Of a stretch of DNA of 64,000 nucleotides, positions 53,204-64,000 are shown one piece after another. The notes beneath the pieces are model-generated. The model saw nothing but the letters and a program-made list of their open reading frames with translations. It had not been told where the DNA came from and made no database searches. Source of the stretch: Epinephelus fuscoguttatus (lineage: Eukaryota; Chordata; Actinopteri; Perciformes; Serranidae); NCBI RefSeq assembly GCF_011397635.1, contig NC_064762.1:17993979-18057978 (forward strand), in the 5' to 3' direction. Every line of letters starts with the position of its first letter. Position 1 is the stretch's first letter. The translations under genes and the position numbers were made by a program.

Positions 53204-56200
53204 ATGGCCATGGCTGAGTACAAGTTAGAAGTGACAACAGGTGACATGACAAATGCAGGAACGTTTGACCACGTATATGTCACTTTAATTGGAACTGGAG
53301 GGAAGAGTGAGCAAACTGAGTTGGACAACTATGGTATGGATTTTAAACCTGGGATGGTAAGTTAAAACCAGCTGATTGACCATTGTCAACAACTCAGATT
53401 AGGTCGTTCAGAATGCATGCGTGTGTGTTGAGGTGGCATCCTTTAAGTCTAGATTAATAGCTTATTTTACTGGACTTATTTTACCGTACTGCAAATTTGA
53501 CAAAATGGTCCATATCACAATTGTCCACATCTGAGCAAACCAAGAAAATATGATGGCTTAGGCAACATGATAACTCATTGCCTACTAAGACAGGAGCCTA
53601 GATGTGAACCTTTGGCTCTGGGGAGTTCTTGTAACAAGGTCCTGCACTTTATATGGCCGCAGGAACATGGTAGTATTTCGTAACCTGAAATAAATGTCTC
53701 TGAACATCATCCAGGCATCAATTATGCTTCTGCAACAATGTAATCAAGAAAGCAGTTTAGTAAAATACAAACGTAATTTCTACGAGACAGGGTTGCAAGA
53801 CTTTACATTTCAACAATGCTGTGGTTAAAGTAGATTTAGACACAAACACTTGGCTACAGTTAGGAGAAGATCATGTTCTACCTGATTTGGGGTCCTGGAA
53901 AAGCAGCAAAATCCCTTTAAGAGGGCTTTCACACCTGCCCTGTTTGGTTCGGTTCAACCAAACTCAAGTTCGTTTGCCCTCTAAGTGTGGTTCATTTGGG
54001 CAGGTGTGAGCACAGCAATCACACTTGGCTGCGCACCAAAACAACCAGACCGAGACCTTCTTGAAGAGATCCAAATGCTCGATCCAAATTACACATTGTT
54101 TGTGTTAAACATGAGCATGTTACAGTCCTGGAGGATTATTAATGTGCGCCTCCTCCTGTACTGCCTTAATATGCACATTCAGCACATCCAGTGCATCAAA
54201 ACATTGTTTTCTAGTTGGAACCGCGCCTCGTTTTCAAACTGTATGGTTTGACTAAAATGAACAATGACAGCAATATAGTCCACGATGAGCAGCGCTAAAA
54301 TCAACCTGTGTAGTTGTCCCTCCATTGTGACATTAGAAAGTGTCACATTTATCTTGCAAGTGTACTCTTCTTCAACGTTTGGTTTACTTCCTGGGTTTTT
54401 CCCACATGGAAATTCTGACCAATCGGAGCAGCTTTCTTGTGCAAGGCATTTGATCCAGTACGCTTGTAAATGCTGCCGTGAGAGCACAAACCAACTCTAG
54501 GCAATTATGCAACTTGTGACAAAATCAGTCCCTGATTCGGACCAAAGCAAGACAACTCTAGGTCTGAAAGCACCCTAAAAAACACAACACATTTTTGTGT
54601 CACTATTGTGGCAGGAAAATTCAGCAACAGTTACACCAACTTTGATATATGTGGAAGTCTGCTCAAATACTACGTCACTTTAGAAACTCTGATGCAATAC
54701 GTATGAAACCTGCAAATGTAACATATTTGTAGTTTGCAGAAATGTACAATGCCAACATTTCCTTCTGGCGTCTGACCTGTTCCTTCATATGCTGTTACCA
54801 TGGACGCTACCATTCAGAGATAATTAAGATGATGCCAACAAAGTGCAGTTTTATTGAGAACACTAGAGCGGGAGCACTATTATAGTCTGTAAAGTCTTAG
54901 TTTTAAATTATACTGATGAATGACTGTGACATCGCTCGCTCCTATTCAGCATCAGCAAAAATGGTTCTTTGAGCAAGTGTTTGATTTGCTTTGTCTTTCT
55001 TATTTGTTGATCTACCTTTTTTTTTTTTTTTTAAAGATATTTTTTGGGGCATTTTCGCCTTTAATCGATAGGACAGACAAGTGTGAAAGGGGGAGAGAGA
55101 GAGAGAGGGAGTGACATGCAGCAAAGGGCCACAGGCTGGAGTCAAACCCGGGCCACTGCGGCAACATCCTTGTACATGGGGCGCCTGCTCTACCACCAAG
55201 CCACCAACGCCCATTGTTATCTACCTTGATGTCATTCATACTTTCTGCTTTGTGACATGCATATGGTATAATGTTAATGTTTTCCAGACATCAAACTACA
55301 CCATGAAAACCAGTTCATCTCTGGGGAAACTTCTGCTGGTCAAGGTGGAGAAAGACCCTTTTTTATTTCTCCCAGAAGATGAGTGGTTCTGCTCCAAAAT
55401 AGTGGTGACGACCCCAGAAGGAGAAGCCATTCTTTTCCCCTGTTACAGATGGATCTCCAGGGGAGAACTGGTGGAGCTGAGAGGAGGAAGAGGTCTGCCT
55501 CAACTTCCTCAAATAATTAGAAAATTATTAGATTCCACTCCTCAGAATAATTGTGCCAATTATCTTACTAGTTTTGTCCTTGAAATTTTCCTGCTGTTAT
55601 GTTCTTTGTATGCTTCAGCCACGAAGGTTTTTGAGGACGACCATCCCCTATTGACTGACCACAGGAAAAATGAGCTGATGCTTAAAAAGATTTTGTACCA
55701 GTAAGTTTTAATGTGTATTTCTACAGCTGCTGTTCGTTTCAGATACCTACCAGGACGAATCTTTATGCAACTTTCTGTTTTGCTTTTCCATTTTTAGATG
55801 GGAGGATTCTGATAAAAAGCTACCACACAAGAGTCATTTCAAAGATGTATCTGAGCTCCCATCAGAAGTCTGCTTCTCTTTGTCCAAGACAATGGAAGTT
55901 CTTTATACAAAAAACGTAATGTGAGTGAGTCAGTGATTTCAGTATAATCTATGCCTTATTTATATGGACCATTAATGTTACTTTGTTGTTTAATTATCTG
56001 CATTTTGTTTTACCCTTCCTTATCTCAGGGGTGCTGAGCTCATGTTTAAGGGGATGCTTGGATCCACTGAAAGCTGGGGAAAAATTGAAGATATTAAAAA
56101 CATCTTCAGGTCTACAGAGACACCAATGTCAGGTATTGCTGTAGTTCTGCAACAAACTGTCATTCCTATAGTTTTATAATAACATGGACTATGCATACAA

Positions 56201-59200
56201 GTATACATGCAAGTGCTAATAATTGTGTAAACTTAACAACACAGCCAACACCCTAAACAGAAAGAAAAAACCTTTAAATAAATATATGCTACGAGTTGAA
56301 ATGGATGTATTATGTCAGTAATGGGTAATATAATGGGCACTTCAACACTTCAAATTATGTTTTCAGTGGTTTAAAAAGTGCTGAGGGACAGCTAAAAAAA
56401 TGAAAGGTGACTGACAGAAATCACTGTGCAGAAGCTGTAACTACTGCATGGACCATAGCATACTGCTGGCTTTAAAGCTGCGCCAATATTGTTGTATTAA
56501 CAAAGAATCAAGTGAGCACATTCTGTAAAACAAACATGGGTAAATGAGCTGAGGCTCTTTAAACATATAAATTAATTTGGATTAGATGTCCCTGTAAAAC
56601 TTAAGTTTTTCTACAAGAGCAAAAAACCTCAGACAAAAAATCTTGTTACTAGTTGAATGACCGTGAAAACAATATCGCACTTTACACATGAAGAAAGAAA
56701 TATGTTTCGGCATTATATATTATATTTGCCAATTCTTATTCCCTTAGAGTATGTTTCAGAGCACTGGAAGGAAGATGACTTTTTTGGATTCCAGTTTCTG
56801 AACGGAGTCAACCCCAATGTGATCAAGCGCTGCTCAGAGCTTCCCCCAAACTTTCCAGTCACAGAGGAGATGGTGAAGCCGTTCCTGGCAGAGGGAACCT
56901 CTCTGCAGAAGGAAATGGAGGTATGAAAGAAGAGAGGCTTTAAATGGCTCATAATCTTTACTTTTGAAATTATTTGTAAATTTAACTTTAGAGTTAAACA
57001 GCAGTAAGTCACAGCAGTAAAAAGTACTTGAATATTTTAGGTCTATACCATGTAATGGCCTCCCTTTGTTTTGATTGATAAAGAGGTTTTGCCTTCATAC
57101 ATTATACAAAGCTGCGATACCTCTTGATGTGTGCCACACTTCTGTTCTCTAACTTCCCTCCCATATAGGAAGGCAACATATTCCTCTGTGACTACAAGGT
57201 GTTGGATGGATTGCCAACTAAGGTTTATGATGGTGAATCTCTGCACGTGACTCCTGGTTTCATAATGTTCTACTTGAATCCAGAAAATAAACTGATGCCA
57301 ATTGCAATACAGGTATTTTACAGACAGATCAAATCAGTTGCAGTGTTCACACTGCAGATGGAAAGTTGTAGAGTCATTGTATATTCACAGAGCATCTAGA
57401 TGATACAACAGTAGCACAAAGAAACATGGCACGGCAAAACGCGAGGCGCACTGCACTGCCTTTTTATTTTTTAATTAAATGCCGCTGGTAAAAGAAAAAA
57501 TGTTATTGTTGCCAGGCAACCATGCCATCACCTCTGTACCTTAACCTTCCTGTGTAATCAGTACCATGAAATTATTTTATTTATTTCACAGTAATAAGTA
57601 TCTAGTTCCTACATTTTCAGGCAGAGGGTACTTGCTGTAGCTCTGGTTGAGGCTGAGAGGCTGTCAGTAAATAGTTTGTTGGGCACAGGGAAACAGAGAT
57701 CTGTGTGGGCACATGAGAACCAAAATAAGAGATCATGGGGAGTACCGCCAGTTGGTCCAGGAGCTTCGTCTTGATGATGGACATTTCCAGGCGTATTTTA
57801 GGATGACTCAGGGGCAGTTTGACAACCTGCTGTCTATCTTGGGGCCGTACAGCTCTGGGTATCCAGCAGCAACCACCAGTTTCTCCTCCATTGTTTACCA
57901 ACTGTAAACTTATTGTGACCACCACAGAAGGCCTGCCTCTCAAATCCTCCCATTGGGCAATGGGAAAAAAGCGGACATGTCATGGGGCGTTTTTCCACTT
58001 TGAGTTTAAAGTTGTTTCAACTTGTGGAGTTCAGAGTGCTCCGGCAAAAATGCCAAGTGCCTAAAGCACAGGAACATGAGGCACCTTGCAACGGAAAAAC
58101 AGAGCGCAAACAGCGTAAATCTCATTAAAAACAATTACGGAAGCCGCCTCCAGCTGCTAAAATGCTTTCTGTGTGATCAAGGCCTTAAGGTGTGGAACAG
58201 TCATCAGTTTGCATTTGAATTTAAAGTGCATCACTGTGATTTCAAATATTACAATTAAAGATTTTTTTCCACATTTCAGCTGTATCAACAACCCTCTGAG
58301 CAGAACCCCATCTTTCTGCCCAGTGACCCAGAGACTGACTGGCTGCTGGCCAAGATGTTTATTAAAAATGCAGACTTGTTGCAACATCAGGCAGTCTATC
58401 ACTTCACAAACTCTCATGGTTTGGCAGAAGTCTTTACTGTTGCCACTCTGCGCTGCTTCCCTGTTATTCATCCCCTCTACAAGGTATTGTTACACTGTTG
58501 TAATGGTGCCTGCGTGATGATCTGAACCTGATTTTTCACTCACTTTTTCAACAGAACTTTGAAGAGCTATAGTGTGTGCTAAAAAGCACTTTGGATCAGC
58601 CATGTTTGTGTGTGAAGTGCAATATAAAAGTTAACTTGACTATATCGAAAATGTTTGAAAGCAGTAAAAACTAATTTGAATTGTTAACATTTGACTTTGG
58701 TGGTGACATTTCAATGAACACTTTGAATTTAATATTCTACCCTCTCTTTCTGTGCAGCTGCTGATCCCTCATTTCCGTTATACTCTCCAAATTAATACTG
58801 CAGCAAAAGAGAAAATTTTTGGACCTGAGGGGATATTAAGTCAAGTATGGATCTTTAACTTGTTTATTTATGAATAGAAACTGATACTAAAAATTACATT
58901 ATTTTGAAAACCACACCCACCTTCAGTGCTTCTTTGTTTACTCAGACCTGCTCCTTGTTATTTGTTGATTACTGATTGTTAGAGTTCGCTTGGACTCCAG
59001 GGGAACATAGAGCTCGCAGAAAAGGCTCACTCTGAAACAACCTACAGCTCCCTCTGTCTGCCAGAGAACATCACTGCACGAGGACTGGATTCCATACCCA
59101 ACTTCTACTACAGAGATGATGGCCTGAAGCTGTGGAACATCATCTACAGGTTAGGCAATTGCAGAGTGACGGAGTATTGAGTTTAAGCTAAATTACTGAA

Positions 59201-62200
59201 CTGAATTTTTAAAATAATTTCACAATACTCATTTCAAATCAAATTGTTCTGTGTTCACCAGCTTTGTGAAGGCAACAGTGGAGTACTATTATCCCTCAGA
59301 AAATGACGTGCGGGACGACACTGAGCTGCAGGACTGGATCAGTGAGATATTCACACATGGCTTCTTAGGAAACAAAGCTTCAGGTATTTAAAACATCTAT
59401 TTATCTATCTATTATATCATGGTCTGGTTGAATACTTGATTCCGATTGGCTGCAGGGTGTGTGTTAAAAACTGACAATGCACACATACTAAGTATTTCTG
59501 GTGTAACTGTCTGTTCACCGTTCTAAATGAACGCGCTGGCTGCATAACAGTATCTGCCTGTATCTAATATGAATAAGAGATGCAGTCAGAGTCTCTGTTT
59601 ACAATTAATTTCCAACACTTAGTAAAGTCCTTCTTGCCTCAACCTCTGAACACCACCAGAGGAAGATGGCACGGTGGTGTGGTGGTTAGCACCGTCACCT
59701 CACAGCAAGAGGGTTCATGGTTCGATCCCGGGTGTGGGAGCCCCCCCATGTGGAGCTTGCGCGCTCTCCCCGTGTCAGCGTGGGCTCCTTCCAGGCACTC
59801 CGGCTTCCTCCCACAGTCCAAAGACATGCAGACTGGGGATTAGGTTAATTGATAACTCTAAATTGTCCGTAGGTGTGAATGTGAGCGTGAATGGTTGTCT
59901 GTCTCTATGTGTCAGCCCTGCAATAGTCTGGCGACCTGTCCAGGGTGTACCCTGCCTCTTGCCCGATGTCAGCTGGGATAGGCTCCAGCCCCCCCGCGAC
60001 CCCCAAGAGGATGAAGCGGTTAGAAGATGAATGAAGTACCTTATGGGCAGTAATGATTACTCAGGTGTTTGGGAAACCCTACGGTGGGAAGGTGGGAAAC
60101 ACTTTAGATTTTGAGTGTAAAAAGTATAAAAATATAAAGAAATTTGTAATTCCTTGGGAAGTGACCATGGTATAAGCGGGATAATGCCCTTCAAGGTGTT
60201 CATTTTCAATTTTTAATGGCATTCACAGAGGCAACTGTCCAACATGCACGCCTCAACGACGGCCATTGAAAATGTGATAATGGACACCTAGTTGGGTATT
60301 ATCCCTTACATGTATTTGTATTCACCATTCAGTATGACTATCTTATTATAGTTGGAAATTAAAATATATAGTTTAAATTGTGTTTAATATAATGTTATCA
60401 GTGCTCACCAAGGCAGCCCACAGGACATAACAGGCAACATTCTGTCTGCCCCTTGCACCTCCAAACCAAATCATTCTCCTCCAGTGAAACATACTGTGAG
60501 GCAGCTGCGCTAAGCTAGCTCGTTGCAATATGGTTAGTAACACCCTTACCAGACCAGAAATACAAGATCCTCCAATAACCTACAAGTCTGGTATTTGGAG
60601 GAGCCTAGTCTCACTCCAAAGTCATTGAAATCCGGCGCTTGGGCAGTGACTTGTGGCGTCAGACACTAACAAAAAAAAGTCATCCTTTAATGTCGCAATG
60701 ATAAGCAGCTGGTCACGTCAAGTTTAACGGTGCTCGGCAGCATCGGGGGAAACGTGGCAGGACAAGAACAAAAGTTAAGGTGGCGAAAGTCCAATTAGGG
60801 CGACTGGAAGGGGTGGAGGATGGGTCCAACACACATCGACTTTCACTTGGGAGAGCGTTGTTTGCATCCTACAAGATTCTAAAGCCAAACCTTGTTTTTT
60901 TTTTCCTAAAACTAACCATGTGTTTTTGTTGCCTAAAATCAAGTGCATTAGTTGATGGAGGAAAAAATGTCAATTTGCATTGTTGTACTGACGTAGTGCA
61001 TTTATTTTGAAAGACACAATATGTAAACTGTAAATTTTCTGTGAAAACTAAAGTGTATTTTGAAAGTAGATGATGCATGTAACAGGAAGAACTTGACACA
61101 GTGTCCCAGAACATCAACAACCAACGCACCCAGGGTACACATCACCTTAACCATTGCAACTAAAAGCCTAACCCTCATGAATGCTAATATTTACTCATAC
61201 TGTGATTGTGCTGCCAACAGGGTTTCCATCAGAGTTTACGACTGTCGAGGAAATGATCAAGTTCATCACCATGATAATCTTCACAGTGACAGGTCAACAT
61301 GCTGCAGTCAATAATGGACAGGTACGGCAATGACTAGTTCTGAAAACTTCCTGAAGTTTTAACAAACTCGATTATTGATCAAATGTATGGAATGAGCAAC
61401 ACATCTGGAATTTTTAAGTGGTGGAAAGATTACATTTCTTACATTGTTTTATATTCTGTTCTATATAACAGTTAATATTATACCTATTTCTATACAGTGG
61501 ATTTCAATTAAAGAGCCCCTCTAACAGAACGTTAGACTTATACAAAGAGACAGCTGTTTGTTTGTTTGTTTTCTACTGACTTTCAAGGTTTATCATTTTA
61601 CCCCAGACTTATACATATGAGTACGGACCAACAACATAATATGTGATTTAAGTTGGAGGAGTTGTGTGTCTGATGTGGGGTTTTTTATGAGAAGTTCAAT
61701 TAATGTGTTAATTATTATGCTCTGTACCTCACTAAAAAATACTGAATAAATATGCAAATAAGCTGAACTGCTGGACACAATGTCTATTTCAATTGTCATT
61801 GCGACTAAAGAGCAGTTGCTGTTTAGTGCAGAGATTGTATGCAATAAAGCACAAACATAATATCTTTCAATCACCATAGATCTTCAATGCTTAAAACCAT
61901 GAGTCTCCCTCTGAAAAAGCCACTAAATGTAGATTGTATACAGCTGTAATACTTTAAAACAAGTTGAAACAAGTTTCAAAAGCATGTCTTTCCGAGAACA
62001 TGTTTGAAACCAGCATCAGAAGGAACTCTACGTTCTTTACATCTAGCTCCTTAAGTTTCCACAAAGTGGTTGCACAAGTTGGAGAGTCCTAGTCACCCCC
62101 ACTCTTACGCTCTTCTGTCTTAGCAACTTCATATGTTATGCAAGCAGTTTTATGTTAAGTAGATATGTACGCAGAAATTCTCTGAACAAGAAAGTTACAC

Positions 62201-63050
62201 TGCCATGAATTCATTACCATGTGAGGACACATATGTTCTTGCAGCTCATAAGTGCACATGCATTTATTAAACAACTTTAAGTACACAGTGATAAGGCCAC
62301 TCTCAGTGTGTTTGAGCTGGAGGTTCCAAGTTTCACAAGTTGCACAGTTGCATAATTTTCTACCAAAATTGTTGAACTCACAAAATCATGCTTGTATGCA
62401 CACATCTTAAAGTTAGACTTAAGATAGGCACTGAGAACGTTTTTTGGGAAGAAAAAACCTTCTGGTGTCAGGTCATCATTCTGCACAGTGAACAGCAAAC
62501 ATCCAAGTGAGGTAACAATAAGCAATTACAAAATTAAATAGTTATACATACTGTAAATTCTTTGATTATTTAGTATGACTACTACCCCTGGATCCCCAAT
62601 GGCTCGTTCCTGCTACGCAAAGCTCCTCCAACCTCTAAGGGGCAGTCAAGCATGAAGACACTTTTGGAGACCCTTCCAGATGTTGGACTGACGGGAAAAT
62701 TTGCAGCATTGTCTTGGATACTTTCAAACAAGTACACTGATACGGTAAGTTTGGTGATGTTATACAAAATCATTGTAATCCATCCACACTTTAGAAGCGC
62801 TTCTAAAAAACTGTAACAAATAAATTACTGTGTCAATCTAATCTTCTATTTTACTTTGTCATTTTTGTAGGTTCCCATGGGTTCATACCCAGATGAACGA
62901 TTCGATGAGCCTGCCCCTAAGCAGATGATTAAGGAATTTCAAGCAGAGCTGTCTTGCCTCAGTGAAGAAATCACTACGAGAAACTCACAGCTTGAAGTAC
63001 CCTACACATATCTCAACCCTGCTGTTGTGGAGAACAGTATAACTATTTAA
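53204..63050 (+). CDS. LOX-B, PLAT-lipoxygenase (fish ALOXE3/15B-like)
   Basis: Same fold and gene layout as LOX-A. Exons: 53204-53356, 55288-55492, 55619-55700, 55798-55920, 56029-56132, 56748-56920, 57169-57312, 58280-58483, 58758-58844, 58983-59149, 59262-59383, 61221-61321, 62574-62744, 62871-63050. It is 671 residues from the first ATG, or 669 from the second (53210), which aligns with LOX-A. Counting from the latter, iron ligands are H367, H372, H546, N550 and I669. Residue 362 is the usual His and Ala410 is kept. The VENSITI end and the [13 protein letters not shown] helix resemble ALOXE3-type enzymes. Whether it is a dioxygenase or a hydroperoxide isomerase cannot be told from sequence alone. 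Confidence 0.94.
53922..54576. mobile_element. MITE in LOX-B intron 1
   Basis: Left AGGGCTTTCACACCTG and right, in reverse complement, AGGGTGCTTTCAGACCT are inverted ends with small indels; TTGGTTCGG and TTTGGTCCGA follow inside. Non-coding. A target duplication was not clear. Confidence 0.65.
54590..54645 (+). repeat. single unit related to the 1-1010 minisatellite
   Basis: TTTTGTGTCACTATTGTGGC followed by AGGAAAATTCAGCAACAG resembles one unit of the window-start array. Confidence 0.5.
54735..54780 (+). repeat. dispersed repeat family M, copy 3
   Basis: CAGAAATGTACAATGCCAAC followed by ATTTCCTTCTGGCG is the inverse of sequences at 9888 and 11092. Confidence 0.5.
55017..55214 (-). repeat. 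tRNA-derived SINE copy in LOX-B intron 1
   Basis: The minus strand begins GGGCGTTGGTGGCTTGGTGG and has A-box-like GGTAGAGCAGG and B-box-like GGGTTTGACTCC about 40 bp apart, as in a tRNA-type polymerase III promoter. It ends in an A-rich tail (55017-55034). It is a common teleost SINE family. It ends about 70 bp before LOX-B exon 2. Confidence 0.75.
57655..57970 (+). pseudogene. PIF/Harbinger nuclease N-terminal fragment in LOX-B intron 7
   Basis: The frame at 57713-57907 reads [21 protein letters not shown], then [17 protein letters not shown]. This is the conserved N-terminal region of fish Harbinger (HARBI1-like) nucleases. It stops after 64 codons and the catalytic domain is missing, so it is a deletion remnant. 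It shares no exon signal with LOX-B. Confidence 0.75.
59664..60030 (+). repeat. short interspersed repeat (tRNA-like fish SINE type), copy 3, near full length
   Basis: Runs from GGCACGGTGGTGTGGTGGTT, through GGTTCGATCCCGGG (a perfect B box) and CCCACAGTCCAAAGACATGC, to GGGATAGGCTCCAGC and AGATGAATGAA. It is the most complete of three copies in the window and lies in LOX-B intron 11. Confidence 0.8.
60590..60965 (+). repeat. interspersed repeat family X, copy 2
   Basis: Inverted counterpart of 6285-6425 (core at 60785-60900), in LOX-B intron 11. The outer boundaries are uncertain. Confidence 0.55.
61322..62573. other. LOX-B intron 12, no feature
   Basis: No exon or recognised repeat. Confidence 0.5.
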
Positions 63051-63305
63051 CTAAGCCTGATAAAGCCTTTTTTATCCTTCTGCATCAATTAACTAGTGCA
63101 GTGCCGGTTCAAAACTGTGTCGACTGCTTGGCCTATTTTGCAGTTTGCTGCATTCTCGAGAACCACTCATACAAAGAGTTTCACACACTGCATTTCCGTG
63201 AGCAATGGGTGACACACCTGGCCCCCAAACAGCTATAGATTTATTATGGTGTGTAGATATAAAAAATATTAAATTATGGTGCTATTCAAGGTCATTGTAC
63301 AGAGA

Positions 63306-63311
63306 AATAAA
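63306..63311 (+). terminator. LOX-B polyadenylation signal
   Basis: AATAAA lies 256 bases after the stop codon, the first clear signal downstream. Confidence 0.6.
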
Positions 63312-63585
63312 ACGCCCCCAAAGAACACATCTTAACAGCATACGACCTACTTGAGTGTCTTCTTTAAAGCCCAACTTGCAGGTTGGAGACCATGGTGAAT
63401 AAATGTGTAGGAAAATGATGTAGAAACTTGATTATAACAAAAGACAAAAACATATACATACTACAGTGACTTTTGGGGTCATTTTCGTGAGAGAATTTTG
63501 CTTCCGCATCTAAAAACCCAGTAACTAGAAGTGACATATCGTAAGGGAGTCCGGCCGAGTTCGATTGAGTGTAACATTAATAAAC

Positions 63586-63790
63586 ATGGATCCCAGTACT
63601 AGTTTTGAGACTTGAGGTTGAAAATGTACATTCATATGCATATGACGGCCCACAGGCTTATAATTATGAGCCTGCTAGGCGTCCAAGAGACCAGGAACAG
63701 ATCAGGGTTAGGAGAAATAATGGCTACAGGAGAGAAATAGAGCTGTGGCGTGAGGAGAACCAGTGGAGAACTGGGCAGGTGTCTTGGTGA
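63586..63790 (+). pseudogene. exon-like frame resembling fish P2X7-like proteins, frame-broken
   Basis: An ATG at 63586 opens MDPSTSFET and then stops. One base shift away, the frame at 63605-63790 reads AYDGPQAYNYEPARRP and ends NQWRTGQVSW, just before a GTGAGC donor-like site. The DGPQ-Y-x-EP and TGQxSW motifs recall the first exon of the multicopy teleost 'P2X7-like' zinc-binding proteins, which do not have the channel part. The frame break suggests a pseudogene or a sequencing error. The rest lies outside the window. Confidence 0.4.
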
Positions 63791-64000
63791 GCGACCAGCG
63801 TTAGCTAACGATAGCTAAGGATGTCTAACGCTGTGTTCACATCACAACATTAAGTTTGCCATCACGTATTAGGTTATAACAAAGCTACCAATAGTTCTGC
63901 CAGTAATAGATAACTAATGCTACTTACCCATAACAGAAACTAATGCGCAAATATCAGCTTGTATCAGACGTGTCTTGCTATGTGTGTTAGAACTCCGCAT
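63791..64000. other. right edge, no feature
   Basis: Would be intron following the exon-like frame if that frame is real. Contains several TAGCTA words. Confidence 0.3.

Overview
The window looks like genomic DNA of a ray-finned (teleost, probably percomorph) fish. It has vertebrate genes with GT-AG introns, many CA/CT microsatellites, tRNA-like short repeats, Tc1, hAT and Harbinger remains, and high-copy small inverted-repeat elements. There are no bacterial or organellar features. All exon calls come from reading frames, splice signals and recalled family knowledge; no database search was possible.

Layout. (1) 1-18.7 kb is non-coding. It is most likely intron of grm1 and is filled with old repeats: a decayed minisatellite at 1-1010, a deleted hAT element with a BED finger at 7.1-8.3 kb, short-repeat copies and a small inverted-repeat element at 15.9-16.5 kb. 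(2) 18.7-24.6 kb, minus strand, holds the 5' end of grm1 (metabotropic glutamate receptor 1): a 5' UTR exon, the first coding exon and the second coding exon. A decayed duplicate of the second coding exon lies at 19.7-19.8 kb. Two REST/NRSF-type RE1 motifs and a full CRE lie around the first exons. (3) 25.4-28.0 kb is a composite inverted-repeat element, followed by gene-poor DNA to about 33 kb. (4) 35.5-38.2 kb, plus strand, is fbxo30, complete at 745 residues. (5) 41.4-51.8 kb and 53.2-63.3 kb, plus strand, are two complete tandem lipoxygenase genes, called LOX-A and LOX-B here. Each has 14 coding exons with exactly matching lengths for exons 2-14. (6) A short exon-like frame at the right edge resembles the start of the fish P2X7-like family but carries a frame break.

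How they fit together. grm1 near fbxo30 is conserved vertebrate linkage (human 6q24), which supports the grm1 call. The two lipoxygenases are a local duplication and should be secreted-fatty-acid-mediator or epidermal-type enzymes; both keep the five iron ligands. LOX-A has collected most of the recent insertions in its introns: a structurally intact Tc1 element of the DD38E type with 270-bp near-identical ends, a solo LTR, a long hairpin element and a nested pair of small elements. LOX-B carries Harbinger, tRNA-like and other short-repeat pieces. No tRNA, rRNA, CRISPR array or whole retroviral genome was seen.
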